From: Treponema sp. Marseille-Q3903
GTDB lineage: Bacteria > Spirochaetota > Spirochaetia > Treponematales > Treponemataceae
Direction of reading: 5' to 3'
NCBI RefSeq assembly: GCF_014334335.1
Contig: NZ_JACSEU010000003.1
Location: forward strand, 1 to 64,000
DNA: 64,000 nucleotides
The notes beneath the pieces were generated by a model. It did no database searches. It had not been told where the DNA came from and worked only from the letters and a program-made list of their open reading frames with translations. Each line of letters begins with the position of its first letter. The first letter of the stretch is position 1. Both the position numbers and the translations under genes were made by a program. Below are positions 52,983 to 62,840 of this stretch, in pieces.

Positions 52983-53867
52983 ATGAGTAACAGAAAACTT
53001 AATAGTGCAAGTACAATGGATCATATTATTTACATCGTCATGGCTTTGATTTGTTTTGTCGCTCTGTATCCGGTCTGGTATACAGTCGTCATTTCTTTTA
53101 ATGATTCATCAGACGCTATGCGAGGTGGAGTTTATTGGTTTCCAAGAAAATTCAGCCTTGAAAGCTATAGAGCTGTCTTTCAGGATAAGACGATTGTGCA
53201 GGCTTTTATGGTCACGGTTTTGAGAACGTTAATAGGTACGGTTACAAGTGTATTTTTTACAGCGATGGTTGCTTATGCTTTTTCTAAAAAACATATAATG
53301 TTTAACAAGTTTTATACAATTCTTGGAACAATCACTATGTTTTTTGGTGGAGGTCTTATTCCATACTTTATCACAATCAAAAACCTTGGATTGTACGACA
53401 GTTTTCTTGTTTACATAATTCCAGGTCTTTTCAACTTTTATAATATGATTATTTTCATGTCATTTTTTAAAGCAATGCCGGCGAGTCTTGAAGAATCTGC
53501 AAAGCTTGATGGGGCAAACGATATGTTGATTTTTGTGCGAATAATCATTCCGTTGTCTATGCCTGTTGTCGCGACAATAGCTTTGTTTAACGGCGTTGGT
53601 CACTGGAACGATTATTTTACAGGAGTCATGTATATAAACAAAGCGGCGCTTCAGCCAATTCAGACTTATTTGTACCGAATTGTGGCAAGCGCTTCCGCTT
53701 CAAAAGCTGTAGTTGCAATGCCTGCAGGAGTTTCGGCGCAGCAAGTCAGTTCTCAGTCTGTTCGCCTTGCGACTATGGTTGTTACAACATTCCCAATCAT
53801 GTGTGTTTATCCGTTCCTTCAGAAGTATTTTGTGAAAGGAATGTTGATTGGTTCAATTAAGGGATAA
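52983..53867 (+). CDS. oligosaccharide ABC transporter permease, LplC/YtcP type
   Basis: The 294-residue MalG-type permease has six helices and the EAA loop ASLEESAKLDGANDMLIFVR. The end, FLQKYFVKGMLIGSIKG, is typical of LplC/YtcP proteins. The open frame begins at GTG 52974, but ATG 52983 with AGAGGTGA upstream is preferred. It is 15 bases after the first permease and pairs with it. Confidence 0.9.
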   Translation: MSNRKLNSASTMDHIIYIVMALICFVALYPVWYTVVISFNDSSDAMRGGVYWFPRKFSLESYRAVFQDKTIVQAFMVTVLRTLIGTVTSVFFTAMVAYAFSKKHIMFNKFYTILGTITMFFGGGLIPYFITIKNLGLYDSFLVYIIPGLFNFYNMIIFMSFFKAMPASLEESAKLDGANDMLIFVRIIIPLSMPVVATIALFNGVGHWNDYFTGVMYINKAALQPIQTYLYRIVASASASKAVVAMPAGVSAQQVSSQSVRLATMVVTTFPIMCVYPFLQKYFVKGMLIGSIKG

Positions 53868-53894
53868 TATTTATTATTTGGAGGATATATAAAT

Positions 53895-55523
53895 ATGAAA
53901 AAAATTAAAATTTTAGTTTTAGGATTTGCTGTTGCCACGACATTTGCTTTGATTGGTTGCAGCAAGAAAAATTCTATGGGCGCAAAATCTGGTTCGGGAG
54001 AAACTCCAGGTTGGAAAACTAACGTAAGTAGCCCGGTAAAGTTTGACTGGTATATCAACTTCAGCTGGTTTGCACGCCATTGGGGAGACTCAAAGGTTTC
54101 AAAATACATCACGGAAAAAACAGGTGTAGATATAAACTTTATAGTTCCGGCAGGAAACGAAGCAGAAAAGTTGAACGCGATGATAGCAGGAGACGCGTTG
54201 CCTGACCTCATCACACTAGGCTGGTGGGAAGGGCAGGTTCCAATGATGATAGACGCAGGTCTTGTAGAGCCGTTGGACGAGTTGGCAAAAAAATATGACC
54301 CATACTTTTTCAAAGTGGCAAATCCGGACAAAATCGGCTGGTACACACAGGCAGACGGACACATCTACGGATATCCAAACGCATCATATACGCCGACAGA
54401 TTATAAAAAATATGCAGGAAAACTTACTTCAAATGAGACGTTCTTGGTAAGAAAAGACATTTACGAAGCATTAGGCAAACCGGACATGACAACTCCAGAA
54501 GGATTTATAAGCGCCTTGGAGATGGCAAAACAGAAGTTCCCAACAGTGAACGGACAGCCGCTTATTCCATTCACAACAAACGAGTTTGGAGATGTTGGAA
54601 ATACACAGCTACAGGGATACCTCGCGCACTTTTTGGCAATTCCGTCAGAAAAAGATGGCAAATTCGTAAACGCTGACCTAGGCCTTACAGACAACCCTGA
54701 GTATATCCGCTGGATGAAGACATTTAGAAAAGCTCATGAAAAAGGTTTGATTCAGACAGACATGTTTGTAGACAAGCGCTCACAGATAGAAGAGAAAGCG
54801 GCACAGGGAAGATATTTCTGTATGCTGTATCAGAACTGGGATATGCAGGCAGCGCAGAACGCATTGTACGCAAGAGATCCAAACTCAATATACATAGCGG
54901 TAAACGGACCAAAGAACTCAAAAGGCGACGACCCGGTTTTGGCAGGAGGCGGAATAGCAGGCTGGACAGTTACATTGATTTCTAAAAACTGTAAAGACAA
55001 GGCTAGAGCAATACAGTTTTTGTCATACCTTATAAGCGAAGAAGGACAGATGGATACAAACTTTGGAATTTTGAACGAAACATACACAATGAAAAATGGA
55101 GTTCCACAGTTGACCCCGGAAGTAAAAGAGTTAGACCAGAAAGACAAAAACAAACAAGAGTCAGAAATAGGAGTACAGTACACATACTGGATGTTGATGG
55201 ATACAGCATGGCAGGCACAGTGGGGAGTTGAATATGCGCCATCAGTAGGACAGCCACAGTTGTGGACAAGACCTTATGTAGCGTCTTATGCAGCTTATGA
55301 TGGACTTACCTTGCCTGTTGGATCAGAAGAGCAGTTGATTTACGAAGATATACAGAGAAAGTGGGGAAAAGTGCTTCCACAGATGCTCAGGGCAAAGTCA
55401 GACGCAGAGTTTGACAAGATTGTAAAAGAATTCAATCAGTATAAGAAAAACAAGGGCGTAGATAATATTATTGAGGCTCAGACTAAGCTTATGAATGCAA
55501 ACAAGATCAAGCTTGGAATGTAA
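53895..55523 (+). CDS. oligosaccharide-binding lipoprotein of the ABC importer
   Basis: The 542-residue extracellular solute-binding protein has a lipoprotein signal (TTFALIGCSKKNS). The mature part has FDWYINFSWFARHWGDSKVS, AGDALPDLITLGWWEGQVP, and many aromatic residues suited to sugar stacking. It is of the LipO type that serves LplBC permeases. GGAGG precedes ATG 53895. The central part (54100-55500) uses codons differently from the flanks, with many ACA, GGA and ATA codons. A hairpin after the stop would raise its message level. Confidence 0.88.
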   Translation: MKKIKILVLGFAVATTFALIGCSKKNSMGAKSGSGETPGWKTNVSSPVKFDWYINFSWFARHWGDSKVSKYITEKTGVDINFIVPAGNEAEKLNAMIAGDALPDLITLGWWEGQVPMMIDAGLVEPLDELAKKYDPYFFKVANPDKIGWYTQADGHIYGYPNASYTPTDYKKYAGKLTSNETFLVRKDIYEALGKPDMTTPEGFISALEMAKQKFPTVNGQPLIPFTTNEFGDVGNTQLQGYLAHFLAIPSEKDGKFVNADLGLTDNPEYIRWMKTFRKAHEKGLIQTDMFVDKRSQIEEKAAQGRYFCMLYQNWDMQAAQNALYARDPNSIYIAVNGPKNSKGDDPVLAGGGIAGWTVTLISKNCKDKARAIQFLSYLISEEGQMDTNFGILNETYTMKNGVPQLTPEVKELDQKDKNKQESEIGVQYTYWMLMDTAWQAQWGVEYAPSVGQPQLWTRPYVASYAAYDGLTLPVGSEEQLIYEDIQRKWGKVLPQMLRAKSDAEFDKIVKEFNQYKKNKGVDNIIEAQTKLMNANKIKLGM

Positions 55524-55541
55524 TTAGAAATTTGAAATGTG

Positions 55542-55582
55542 CTTCGGGGAAAAAGGTGAATATTTTATTCCTCGAAGTTTTT
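55542..55582 (+). terminator. terminator or attenuator after the binding-protein gene
   Basis: CTTCGGGGAA (55542-55551) pairs, with one mismatch, with TTCCTCGAAG (55568-55577), followed by TTTTT. It probably lets only part of the transcription continue into the enzyme genes. Confidence 0.7.
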
Positions 55583-55611
55583 ACAGTTGAAAAACAAAAA
55601 TAGGAAGGAAA

Positions 55612-56397
55612 ATGAAAACAACTTTTATTGCTACAGGCATATCATGCCTTATGATGGGGCTTTTTTCATCATGTCTTACTGTAAAAGCAAAAAAAATTAT
55701 TGAACCTCCATACCTTCCACCGAAGGAAGCTTTTGCAGATGCAGGTGAACAAGAAAAACTTTTTAAAGTTTATTATTCGAGCAATAGTTCTCCAGTAATC
55801 GATGGGGACTTTAGCGAATGGGAAGGATTAGATGGAGTTAAGGCTCGACGCATGGTTTATGGCGGAATGTTTAATCCGGAAAATACAGACGGTACTTTCA
55901 AGGTAAGAGCAGATGACTCTTTCTTATATATCTTTGCGGATATTATTGACGATCAGCCGCAGACAAATCATTTCCCAGCACCTCAAGCTTGGCGTGATGA
56001 TTCGATTGAGTTCTTTTTTGGTACAGACACAGGGTATCACACTTTCTATAAACCAACCGATCACCGTGTGAGAATAGTACCGCAGAGCAAAACAAACAAA
56101 TTCGCATACGATGTGGGAATAAATGATGTTTCAATGAGTGGAAGCATCAAAGCAGCAATTGTTTATTCAGAGCATGGATACAAAATTGAAGCCGCACTTC
56201 CTTTCTCTTTGTTGAGCATAAAAAAACTCAAACCAAAGCAGAAAGTTCGTGGAGATTTCCAAATAAATGATGGTGATGGTGGAAAAGAACGTTCTCGTCT
56301 TGTTCACTGGAATAGCCCAAAAGATAATACTTACCTTGATGCAAGCGCATGGGGAAATGGTATTGTAGTTGATTTGGAAGACGCAAATAAGAAGTAG
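55612..56397 (+). CDS. CBM9-like sugar-binding lipoprotein
   Basis: The 261-residue protein has a lipobox LFSSCLT and a CBM9-like domain: VIDGDFSEWEGLDG, FKVRADDSFLYIFADIIDD, WRDDSIEFFFGTDTGYH and a late VRGDFQINDGDGG. CBM9 modules bind glucan chain ends. No catalytic domain is attached, so it is probably a surface or periplasmic glycan-capture lipoprotein. GGAAGG precedes the ATG. It is followed 15 bases later by the GH-A barrel fusion gene. Confidence 0.8.
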   Translation: MKTTFIATGISCLMMGLFSSCLTVKAKKIIEPPYLPPKEAFADAGEQEKLFKVYYSSNSSPVIDGDFSEWEGLDGVKARRMVYGGMFNPENTDGTFKVRADDSFLYIFADIIDDQPQTNHFPAPQAWRDDSIEFFFGTDTGYHTFYKPTDHRVRIVPQSKTNKFAYDVGINDVSMSGSIKAAIVYSEHGYKIEAALPFSLLSIKKLKPKQKVRGDFQINDGDGGKERSRLVHWNSPKDNTYLDASAWGNGIVVDLEDANKK

Positions 56398-56412
56398 CAG
56401 GAGAATTTAGAA

Positions 56413-59400
56413 ATGAAAAAACGATCATTAATTTTTATAAGTATTTTAGTATTCTTAAATCTTTCTGTATTTGCTCAGTTCATTACAGTCAAAAAAGATA
56501 ACAAAGGATGGCGTCTTTTTGATAACAAAAAAGAAATTGAAATAAAAGGAATGGTCTGGGCATATACCCCAATCGGTGAAACTCATACTTATGACTTGTG
56601 GTCTAAAGATGATACATTCATTATGCGGATGATAGATACGGATATGACTATGCTTAAAGCTATAGGAGTAAACGCTATCAGATGCTTTAATGATATTCCA
56701 CCAAAATGGGTTGAATATATTTATTCAAAATATGGAATTTACACAATCATCAACAATCTTCTTGGACGTTATGGCGTTATGGTAAACGGAACTTGGTATC
56801 CAAATACTGATTATTCAGATTTGTATACTCGCGAAACTCTTGTTGCAATGGCGGCCGAATCTGCAGAAAAATACCGTGCTGTAAACGGCGTATTGATGTA
56901 CATGTTTGGTAATGAGAGCAACTATGGGCTTGTTTGGTCCGGAACAGAAATTGAAAACCTTCCAACAGGAGAGCAAAACATTGTAAAAGCCGGCTATCTC
57001 TACAGTGTTTTAGAAGAAGCGATGGCTGCGTGTAAAGAAGTTGACCCATTTCATCCAGTTGGAATTGTAAACGGAGACACTCAGTACCTCGAGTTGATTA
57101 AAAAGCTCTGCCCTTCACTTGATATTCTTGGAGTAAACGCTTACCGTGGGTATAAATTCTACGATTCATTTTATGAAAATATAGCTGATGTTCTTGATAA
57201 ACCAATTGTATTTACAGAAGCTGGAGCTGATGCGTACAACGAAATCTATCATCAAGAAGATCAGTTTGCACAGATGACATACCTTGAAAGCCAGTGGAAA
57301 GAAATCTATCAGCAAGGGTATGGGAAAGGCCGTTCTCAGAACGTAATCGGCGGTTTTGTGTTTGAGTGGATTGATGAATGGTGGAAACATTACCAGAACA
57401 AAGAGCTTTCTTTACACAATACTACTGGTACATGGTCAAATTCCGGATATGAACTTGACTACCGTGACGGTTTGAACAACATGAACGAGGAATGGTTTGG
57501 TATATGTGCCCAGAGTGAAATTAAAGACAACGGAATCAACAAGCGTATTCCTCGCGCCGCATATTATCTGCTCAAGGATGTATGGAAACTTTCTTTATAC
57601 AATTCTACAGAAGATCAGATTGAAAAAACTTTCTCAGGGCTTGATAACGCAATGTATCTTGCTAATGGAAATGAAAAATCTGTTAAAGAAATTATTAATT
57701 CTAACGACCGAGTCAAGATTGACACAATGAACGTCACTGTTCAGTCTGTAACTCCAGTTTATGTGAACAGCGTTGTTGGAGCCTTAAAAAAAGGAAAAAA
57801 TGTAAAAGACTCGTTTAATTATGAAAATAAAAATAAAGAATTAATTTCTACACAAATTCAAGCGGAAGGAACTCTTGGAATTACAGTAAAACCTGTAGAA
57901 AATCTTACTGCTTCTGCTGTCGCAAAATTGTGGACAGATGCTCCTTTTACAAAACTTGGCGAAGTGTATCCTTCTTATTACAAGAAATTTAAGGGAGTAA
58001 GCACAAAAAAACCGGAGAAAGAAATTCAGTATGTAGATTTGTATTCAGCAAATATGAGTTACAAAAACTCTTGGTTCGACTTAAATGGTTATTATCACAA
58101 AGGGCATACAAACTTTGAGACAACTGGAGATATATTCAACATCTCTAAAGAAGCGTTCGACATTATTGGCTATGACACATACGGTTCTAAGGCTCCTATT
58201 GCTGTTGAATTTGTAGGAAAACAACTTTTGGAAGGTCTTTCTGTGATCGGTGGACCAGAGATTTGGGGTGGAGCAAAACCTCAGATTCAGGCAAATTATT
58301 GGCGTACATTCCATCTTCCAAACACTTATGTTCCTTCAATAAACCTTGGCGTTGTTTATGCGGAAGAATTTGGAGCGGCATCTAACAGCTCTCTCGACCC
58401 ATACAACGCTTATGGAGCTGGTCGAAAAGCGTCTATTTATGCAGAAAGTGCTTTTGCTCCTTGGGTGACGTTAAAAGTTGGTGTACTTCATGCAGGCAAC
58501 GAAAAAGTTGGCGCAAAATATATAAAATCTAATGGGAAAAAAGGAAAAATTACTTATCTAGATACTCTCGGAGGATATGTACAGATTGGAACAAATCTTT
58601 TGCAGTACGCGTACATCTATGGAACTGGTATTTATCGAGGACTTGTTGCAGATACAAATCCGCAGACAGTTCGTGGGAGTTTTTTCACATCAGATTCAGG
58701 TTCCGGTAACAGAATTGAAGGACAGATTGGCGCTGACGCGATTTTTGGGAACTTCGTGTTCAGGCCGGTTGTGCGAGCGCGTATGCCTCTTCAAGGTCCA
58801 ATTACAAAAAAAGGTTTGCAAGCTCGTTCATTGCTTGACAGTCCATTTATCGTCGGCTTTGGAAACAGGAAAGCAATTGAGATTGAAGCTGTATTCACGT
58901 ACGATCCAGAAGGCGCGACTTGGTTTCACGAATGGAACAGCAATGATATTGAAGGTTCAAAACTGGCTTTCTCTATCACAGGAATGTATACATTATTTGC
59001 TGATGCGACAGATTCAATTCCATTCAAGAGCGCTGACTGGGCTACAAAGCAAAATCCGGACAAGACTTCTTCAAGCGGACTTCTTTGGTATGCTGCAAAA
59101 CCTCTTCCTAAACAATCAAACTTGTGGCAAGTTGGGGGAAGGCTTGTGACAAATCCTATTCCGGATTTACGAGCGATTGTTACGGCGAGCGTGGGCAGTC
59201 TTGGAGCAATGACTGGCGCTTACAAAGACGCTCATACACCACAATTGATTACATTCTTCAATGCAGGGCTTGCTGTTAGATATAAACATTGGATTGGAGC
59301 AGGAAATATTTCTATCAATTCTTGGGGTCCAGAACATTGGTGGAGAAATTTTAACAAAATATTCCCATTGCAATATTCATTTGAAATTGCATATGGATTT

Positions 59401-59568
59401 GATAAAAATCCATCATTCCTTGATTCAAAGAACAGAATTGGTCTGAGAATTAATGGACGTACATTTGGAAAATACAGCGATGACGCGTTCTTTGCGCTTC
59501 CAAAAACCGCAAAGATGATCGGCTCACATTACTTTGAAATTGGCGCATTTGTAAATGTGGGCTTTTAA
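56413..59568 (+). CDS. clan GH-A glycoside hydrolase fused to a predicted outer-membrane beta-barrel
   Basis: The 1051-residue protein has a signal peptide (cut near VFA-QF) and a TIM-barrel hydrolase at about residues 30-400. NE at 167-168 in MFGNESNYG is the likely acid/base and Glu269 in VFTEAGADAY the likely nucleophile, a GH2/GH5-like order. From about residue 470 to the end the sequence has many short amphipathic strands and a terminal Phe (FEIGAFVNVGF), as in outer-membrane barrels. The product would be a glycanase anchored in the outer membrane. The family number is uncertain. AGGAG precedes ATG 56413. Confidence 0.75.
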   Translation: MKKRSLIFISILVFLNLSVFAQFITVKKDNKGWRLFDNKKEIEIKGMVWAYTPIGETHTYDLWSKDDTFIMRMIDTDMTMLKAIGVNAIRCFNDIPPKWVEYIYSKYGIYTIINNLLGRYGVMVNGTWYPNTDYSDLYTRETLVAMAAESAEKYRAVNGVLMYMFGNESNYGLVWSGTEIENLPTGEQNIVKAGYLYSVLEEAMAACKEVDPFHPVGIVNGDTQYLELIKKLCPSLDILGVNAYRGYKFYDSFYENIADVLDKPIVFTEAGADAYNEIYHQEDQFAQMTYLESQWKEIYQQGYGKGRSQNVIGGFVFEWIDEWWKHYQNKELSLHNTTGTWSNSGYELDYRDGLNNMNEEWFGICAQSEIKDNGINKRIPRAAYYLLKDVWKLSLYNSTEDQIEKTFSGLDNAMYLANGNEKSVKEIINSNDRVKIDTMNVTVQSVTPVYVNSVVGALKKGKNVKDSFNYENKNKELISTQIQAEGTLGITVKPVENLTASAVAKLWTDAPFTKLGEVYPSYYKKFKGVSTKKPEKEIQYVDLYSANMSYKNSWFDLNGYYHKGHTNFETTGDIFNISKEAFDIIGYDTYGSKAPIAVEFVGKQLLEGLSVIGGPEIWGGAKPQIQANYWRTFHLPNTYVPSINLGVVYAEEFGAASNSSLDPYNAYGAGRKASIYAESAFAPWVTLKVGVLHAGNEKVGAKYIKSNGKKGKITYLDTLGGYVQIGTNLLQYAYIYGTGIYRGLVADTNPQTVRGSFFTSDSGSGNRIEGQIGADAIFGNFVFRPVVRARMPLQGPITKKGLQARSLLDSPFIVGFGNRKAIEIEAVFTYDPEGATWFHEWNSNDIEGSKLAFSITGMYTLFADATDSIPFKSADWATKQNPDKTSSSGLLWYAAKPLPKQSNLWQVGGRLVTNPIPDLRAIVTASVGSLGAMTGAYKDAHTPQLITFFNAGLAVRYKHWIGAGNISINSWGPEHWWRNFNKIFPLQYSFEIAYGFDKNPSFLDSKNRIGLRINGRTFGKYSDDAFFALPKTAKMIGSHYFEIGAFVNVGF

Positions 59569-59630
59569 TTAAGTTAGATTATCGTGTATTACAACTTATT
59601 GTCATACAGATATTCCTCCTAAAAAAAACT

Positions 59631-59666
59631 GACCTGTCTGGAGTTTCTAGGCAGGTCTCCTTTTTT
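59631..59666 (+). terminator. rho-independent terminator after the GH-A gene
   Basis: GACCTG (59631-59636) pairs with CAGGTC (59652-59657), followed by CCTTTTTT. It separates the importer/GH-A run from the GH64 gene. Confidence 0.8.
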
Positions 59667-59816
59667 AAGTTTCTCTTCCCGAAATTTCCCAACGAAGAAA
59701 TCCCACCTTTTTGAAAATCATCTCACTTTTATTTTTATCATTCTTGTCTCAAAATAAAAAACGAGGGTTTGGAGACTTTGTTAGTGACTTTATTTTGTTA
59801 CTTTGTGGAGGAAAAG

Positions 59817-61154
59817 ATGAAAAAGTTTTTGTCGATTGCGTTTGCGATTTTTGGACTGCTTTTAGTATCAGTTATTATTCCAAGTTGTTACATGGATTGG
59901 GAGCAATTTGTTCCAGATGATCATAATCCATCTGAAAAAACAAAAGAGCCTCAAACAAAAGAGCCTCAAACAAATGAAAGTCCAGACTCGAACGACATTT
60001 CAGAAAACCCCGGTTCTAAAAAACCAGAAACAGTCCCTCCTGGAACTGCAGTGCCTGTCCCTCTTAAAAATGGATTTGAAATGACTTTTCAGTTTGAAAA
60101 CAATACAAAAGGAAAATATTCAGATGACAGAATTTATATTTGTGTAATAGGACTTAATTCAAGCAATCAGTTTTGCTATCTAAATCCATCAGGCGAACTT
60201 GTAAGAATAGAAGCTAATCAACAAAGCGATGCGTGGTCTTTTAAGTTGAACAAACTTGGGGCGGGTTTTCAAATTCCTAAAACTATGGCATCAGGGCGCC
60301 TTTATATATCTATGGATAATCCTGTTGTAATGCGTGGGGTGGTAGATGCAGGTGGAAGAATCGGAGTTGTGCAACCGGATTTGAATAATCCGAGCGATGC
60401 TAATGCAAACTTAATCTTTGACTGGATTGAATTTACTGTTCAGTGGGGTGGATTTTGGGGAAATACAACGCAGGTAGATCAGTTTTGTTTTCCAATCACA
60501 ATGGCAATGTATAACGATGATGGGTACTACAGAACGGTTGGAATTACCAAGACCAGAGATCAAATTTTTGCAGCATTCAAAAAAGAAATGCCACAGAAAT
60601 TTGGAACGCTTGTGCATGAGCCATACAGAATTGTTGCACCTTGTAAGGGAGACTTCCGAAACGGGAAAAAATATTCTTCATATATGAAAAGCTATGTCGA
60701 TCAGGTTTGGGATTATTACAAGAGTCACACAGAAGTTGTAAAACATCCTCTTGGAGTCTTTAATCTTCATGCGGATGGGGAAAGACTTGTATTTACATGT
60801 ACAGAAGGATATGGAACGGCAACAGTGGGGCAGCAATATTACATTCAAGCTAAACCTACCAGCGACGAATTGTTTGAAGGTTCCGGCGTTCTTGCAACAG
60901 GAAATCTTGTTGAACTCGCTCTCCAGGCTCAGGTCTGTGCTGCATTAAACCGGCATGTTGCCGAAACTCCTTCAAATTGGGCAAAACCGGAAACTTATTA
61001 TAAGGCTGAGCCGTGTAACATGTATGCTAAGTTTTGGCATGAACACAGCATTGAAGGCTTTGCTTATGGGTACTGTTACGATGATGTTGCGGATCAGAGT
61101 ACTTTGATAGAAACACATTCGCCGCGTGCTCTTGTAATTGGAATTGGATATTAA
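59817..61154 (+). CDS. GH64 beta-1,3-glucanase lipoprotein
   Basis: The 445-residue lipoprotein has the lipobox VIIPSCYMD and a Pro/Thr/Glu linker with two KEPQT repeats. A GH64 domain follows from about residue 75. Glu205 in FDWIEFTVQWGG and Asp221 in VDQFCFPI lie 16 residues apart, the same spacing as the catalytic Glu154/Asp170 of the Streptomyces laminaripentaose-producing GH64 enzyme. It should cut beta-1,3-glucan into pentasaccharides at the cell surface. ATG 59817 with GGAGG is chosen over 59769. Confidence 0.9.
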   Translation: MKKFLSIAFAIFGLLLVSVIIPSCYMDWEQFVPDDHNPSEKTKEPQTKEPQTNESPDSNDISENPGSKKPETVPPGTAVPVPLKNGFEMTFQFENNTKGKYSDDRIYICVIGLNSSNQFCYLNPSGELVRIEANQQSDAWSFKLNKLGAGFQIPKTMASGRLYISMDNPVVMRGVVDAGGRIGVVQPDLNNPSDANANLIFDWIEFTVQWGGFWGNTTQVDQFCFPITMAMYNDDGYYRTVGITKTRDQIFAAFKKEMPQKFGTLVHEPYRIVAPCKGDFRNGKKYSSYMKSYVDQVWDYYKSHTEVVKHPLGVFNLHADGERLVFTCTEGYGTATVGQQYYIQAKPTSDELFEGSGVLATGNLVELALQAQVCAALNRHVAETPSNWAKPETYYKAEPCNMYAKFWHEHSIEGFAYGYCYDDVADQSTLIETHSPRALVIGIGY

Positions 61155-61232
61155 AAGTGGAAGTTTGCCTAAAGAAAAATAAAAACTCAGGCAGAGAAAA
61201 TAATTAAAAATAAAAATATGGAGATTTTTTTT

Positions 61233-62741
61233 ATGAAACTAAAAAAGATTGTAAAATCATCAATTGGCATTTTTGTGCTTTTTACATCGGTTTTTTCATT
61301 TTCTTGTAAAATGAATGGTTCTGATGATAAGACTAAAAATGGATATGGTTTATTTTCGGATTCCGAAAATACGTTTGGAACTTCAAAAAGTACAGAAGAA
61401 TATAAATTTCTTATCAGGGGAATGAATAATATTAGGCTTAAAATTGAAAGTTCGCAAGTTACGGCTTCTCTAAAAGAAGATGGTGAAGGTTCGTTTTCAT
61501 TAGCAGATATTCCTTTATGGGTAAAAAGCGGATCTTTTGACTTTAGAAAAGTGGCAAAGATTAAATTCCAAATAAAGTCAGATTCGGTTAAGTCTGGCGA
61601 CATAAAAATGCTTGTATATTCAGGCAGTGATGTTGTCAAGGAATCAAATCTTAAAGCAAACATAAAAATTTCAGATTGGGTATCTTTTTCAATCTCTGTT
61701 GGATCGTCGGCTCAGATAAATAATATTACACGAGCTTTTACGCTTAAAATTTGTAGCGACTCCGCAAAAAAGGATTCGTCAATTCAAGTGCGTGAGATCG
61801 CATTCTTAGATAAAGATGGAAAAGATGTGGATATTACGAATCTGTTAAGTAAAAAAACAGGAGGGTCTGAAGATTCAGGAGGTAATGATAATAATGGTTC
61901 TCAAAATGGAGGAAATACAGGAGGGAATACAATAGATACAGTTGTCAAAGGCGCTACTGATGGTAAAAGTGTCGGCACTTCTAAAAAGAATCTAACTGGT
62001 TCCGGTGAGGGTGACTACAAGACCCTTGTTTGGAGCGACGAATTTGAAGGCGATTCCGTAAAATCGGAGAACTGGACTTTTGAAACAGGAGCTTGGGGTT
62101 GGGGTAATCAAGAATTACAAAACTACACAAATGGTGCAAATGCAACTGTTCATGGAGGCGTATTGGACATTATTGTTAAGCCTGATTTGACTTCAACAAG
62201 AATGAAAACAGACGGAAAAAAGATTATAAAGTACGGAAGAATAGAGGCAAGAATAAAAGCAAGCAGCGAGGTTGGTTCATGGCCGGCATTTTGGATGTTG
62301 GGAGCAAATCAGACTTCTGTTGGCTGGCCTTCATGTGGTGAAATTGACATTATGGAACATGCGAACAGGGATAACTTTGTTTATAATACTCTCCATTGGA
62401 ATGTTAAAAGCGACACAAATAACAGTGGATATCAGCATGCAGAGTATGGAACTGCAAACGGAAATTGGGATAGCGTAATAAATAGTAACCCAATCAATGT
62501 AAATGAATGGCATGTGTATAGAGTAGATTGGACAGATAGTTCAATGGATTTCTATGTTGACGATATTCAGACAATGTCATTTACAATAACAGATAACCCT
62601 GGAATAAAAGCGTTCAAAAAAGATTTTTTCTTAATCTTGAATTTTGCAGCCGGTGGAAATTTTGTTAAAAATAAAAACAAGAGTACTTTTACAAATCTTC
62701 CTTGGCACATGTATGTAGATTATGTTCGAGTCTACCAATAA
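61233..62741 (+). CDS. GH16 endo-beta-1,3-glucanase (laminarinase) lipoprotein
   Basis: The 502-residue lipoprotein (lipobox VFSFSCKMN) has an amino-terminal beta-sandwich of about residues 50-195, a Gly/Asn/Ser linker with GGNTGGN, and a GH16 domain from about 255 on (LVWSDEFEGDSVKSENWTFE). The catalytic motif EIDIME places the two Glu at 370 and 375, in the laminarinase form with the extra Met. ATG 61233 with GGAG is preferred over 61218. The first domain recurs in the next gene. Confidence 0.92.
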   Translation: MKLKKIVKSSIGIFVLFTSVFSFSCKMNGSDDKTKNGYGLFSDSENTFGTSKSTEEYKFLIRGMNNIRLKIESSQVTASLKEDGEGSFSLADIPLWVKSGSFDFRKVAKIKFQIKSDSVKSGDIKMLVYSGSDVVKESNLKANIKISDWVSFSISVGSSAQINNITRAFTLKICSDSAKKDSSIQVREIAFLDKDGKDVDITNLLSKKTGGSEDSGGNDNNGSQNGGNTGGNTIDTVVKGATDGKSVGTSKKNLTGSGEGDYKTLVWSDEFEGDSVKSENWTFETGAWGWGNQELQNYTNGANATVHGGVLDIIVKPDLTSTRMKTDGKKIIKYGRIEARIKASSEVGSWPAFWMLGANQTSVGWPSCGEIDIMEHANRDNFVYNTLHWNVKSDTNNSGYQHAEYGTANGNWDSVINSNPINVNEWHVYRVDWTDSSMDFYVDDIQTMSFTITDNPGIKAFKKDFFLILNFAAGGNFVKNKNKSTFTNLPWHMYVDYVRVYQ

Positions 62742-62840
62742 CAGAAAAAATAACACTTTAATAAAAAATGCAGGACTTTCTTTTTAGCCAGTTTGGACTA
62801 AGAATAAAATAGAAAAACAAAAAAAACTTAGGAGGTTTTT

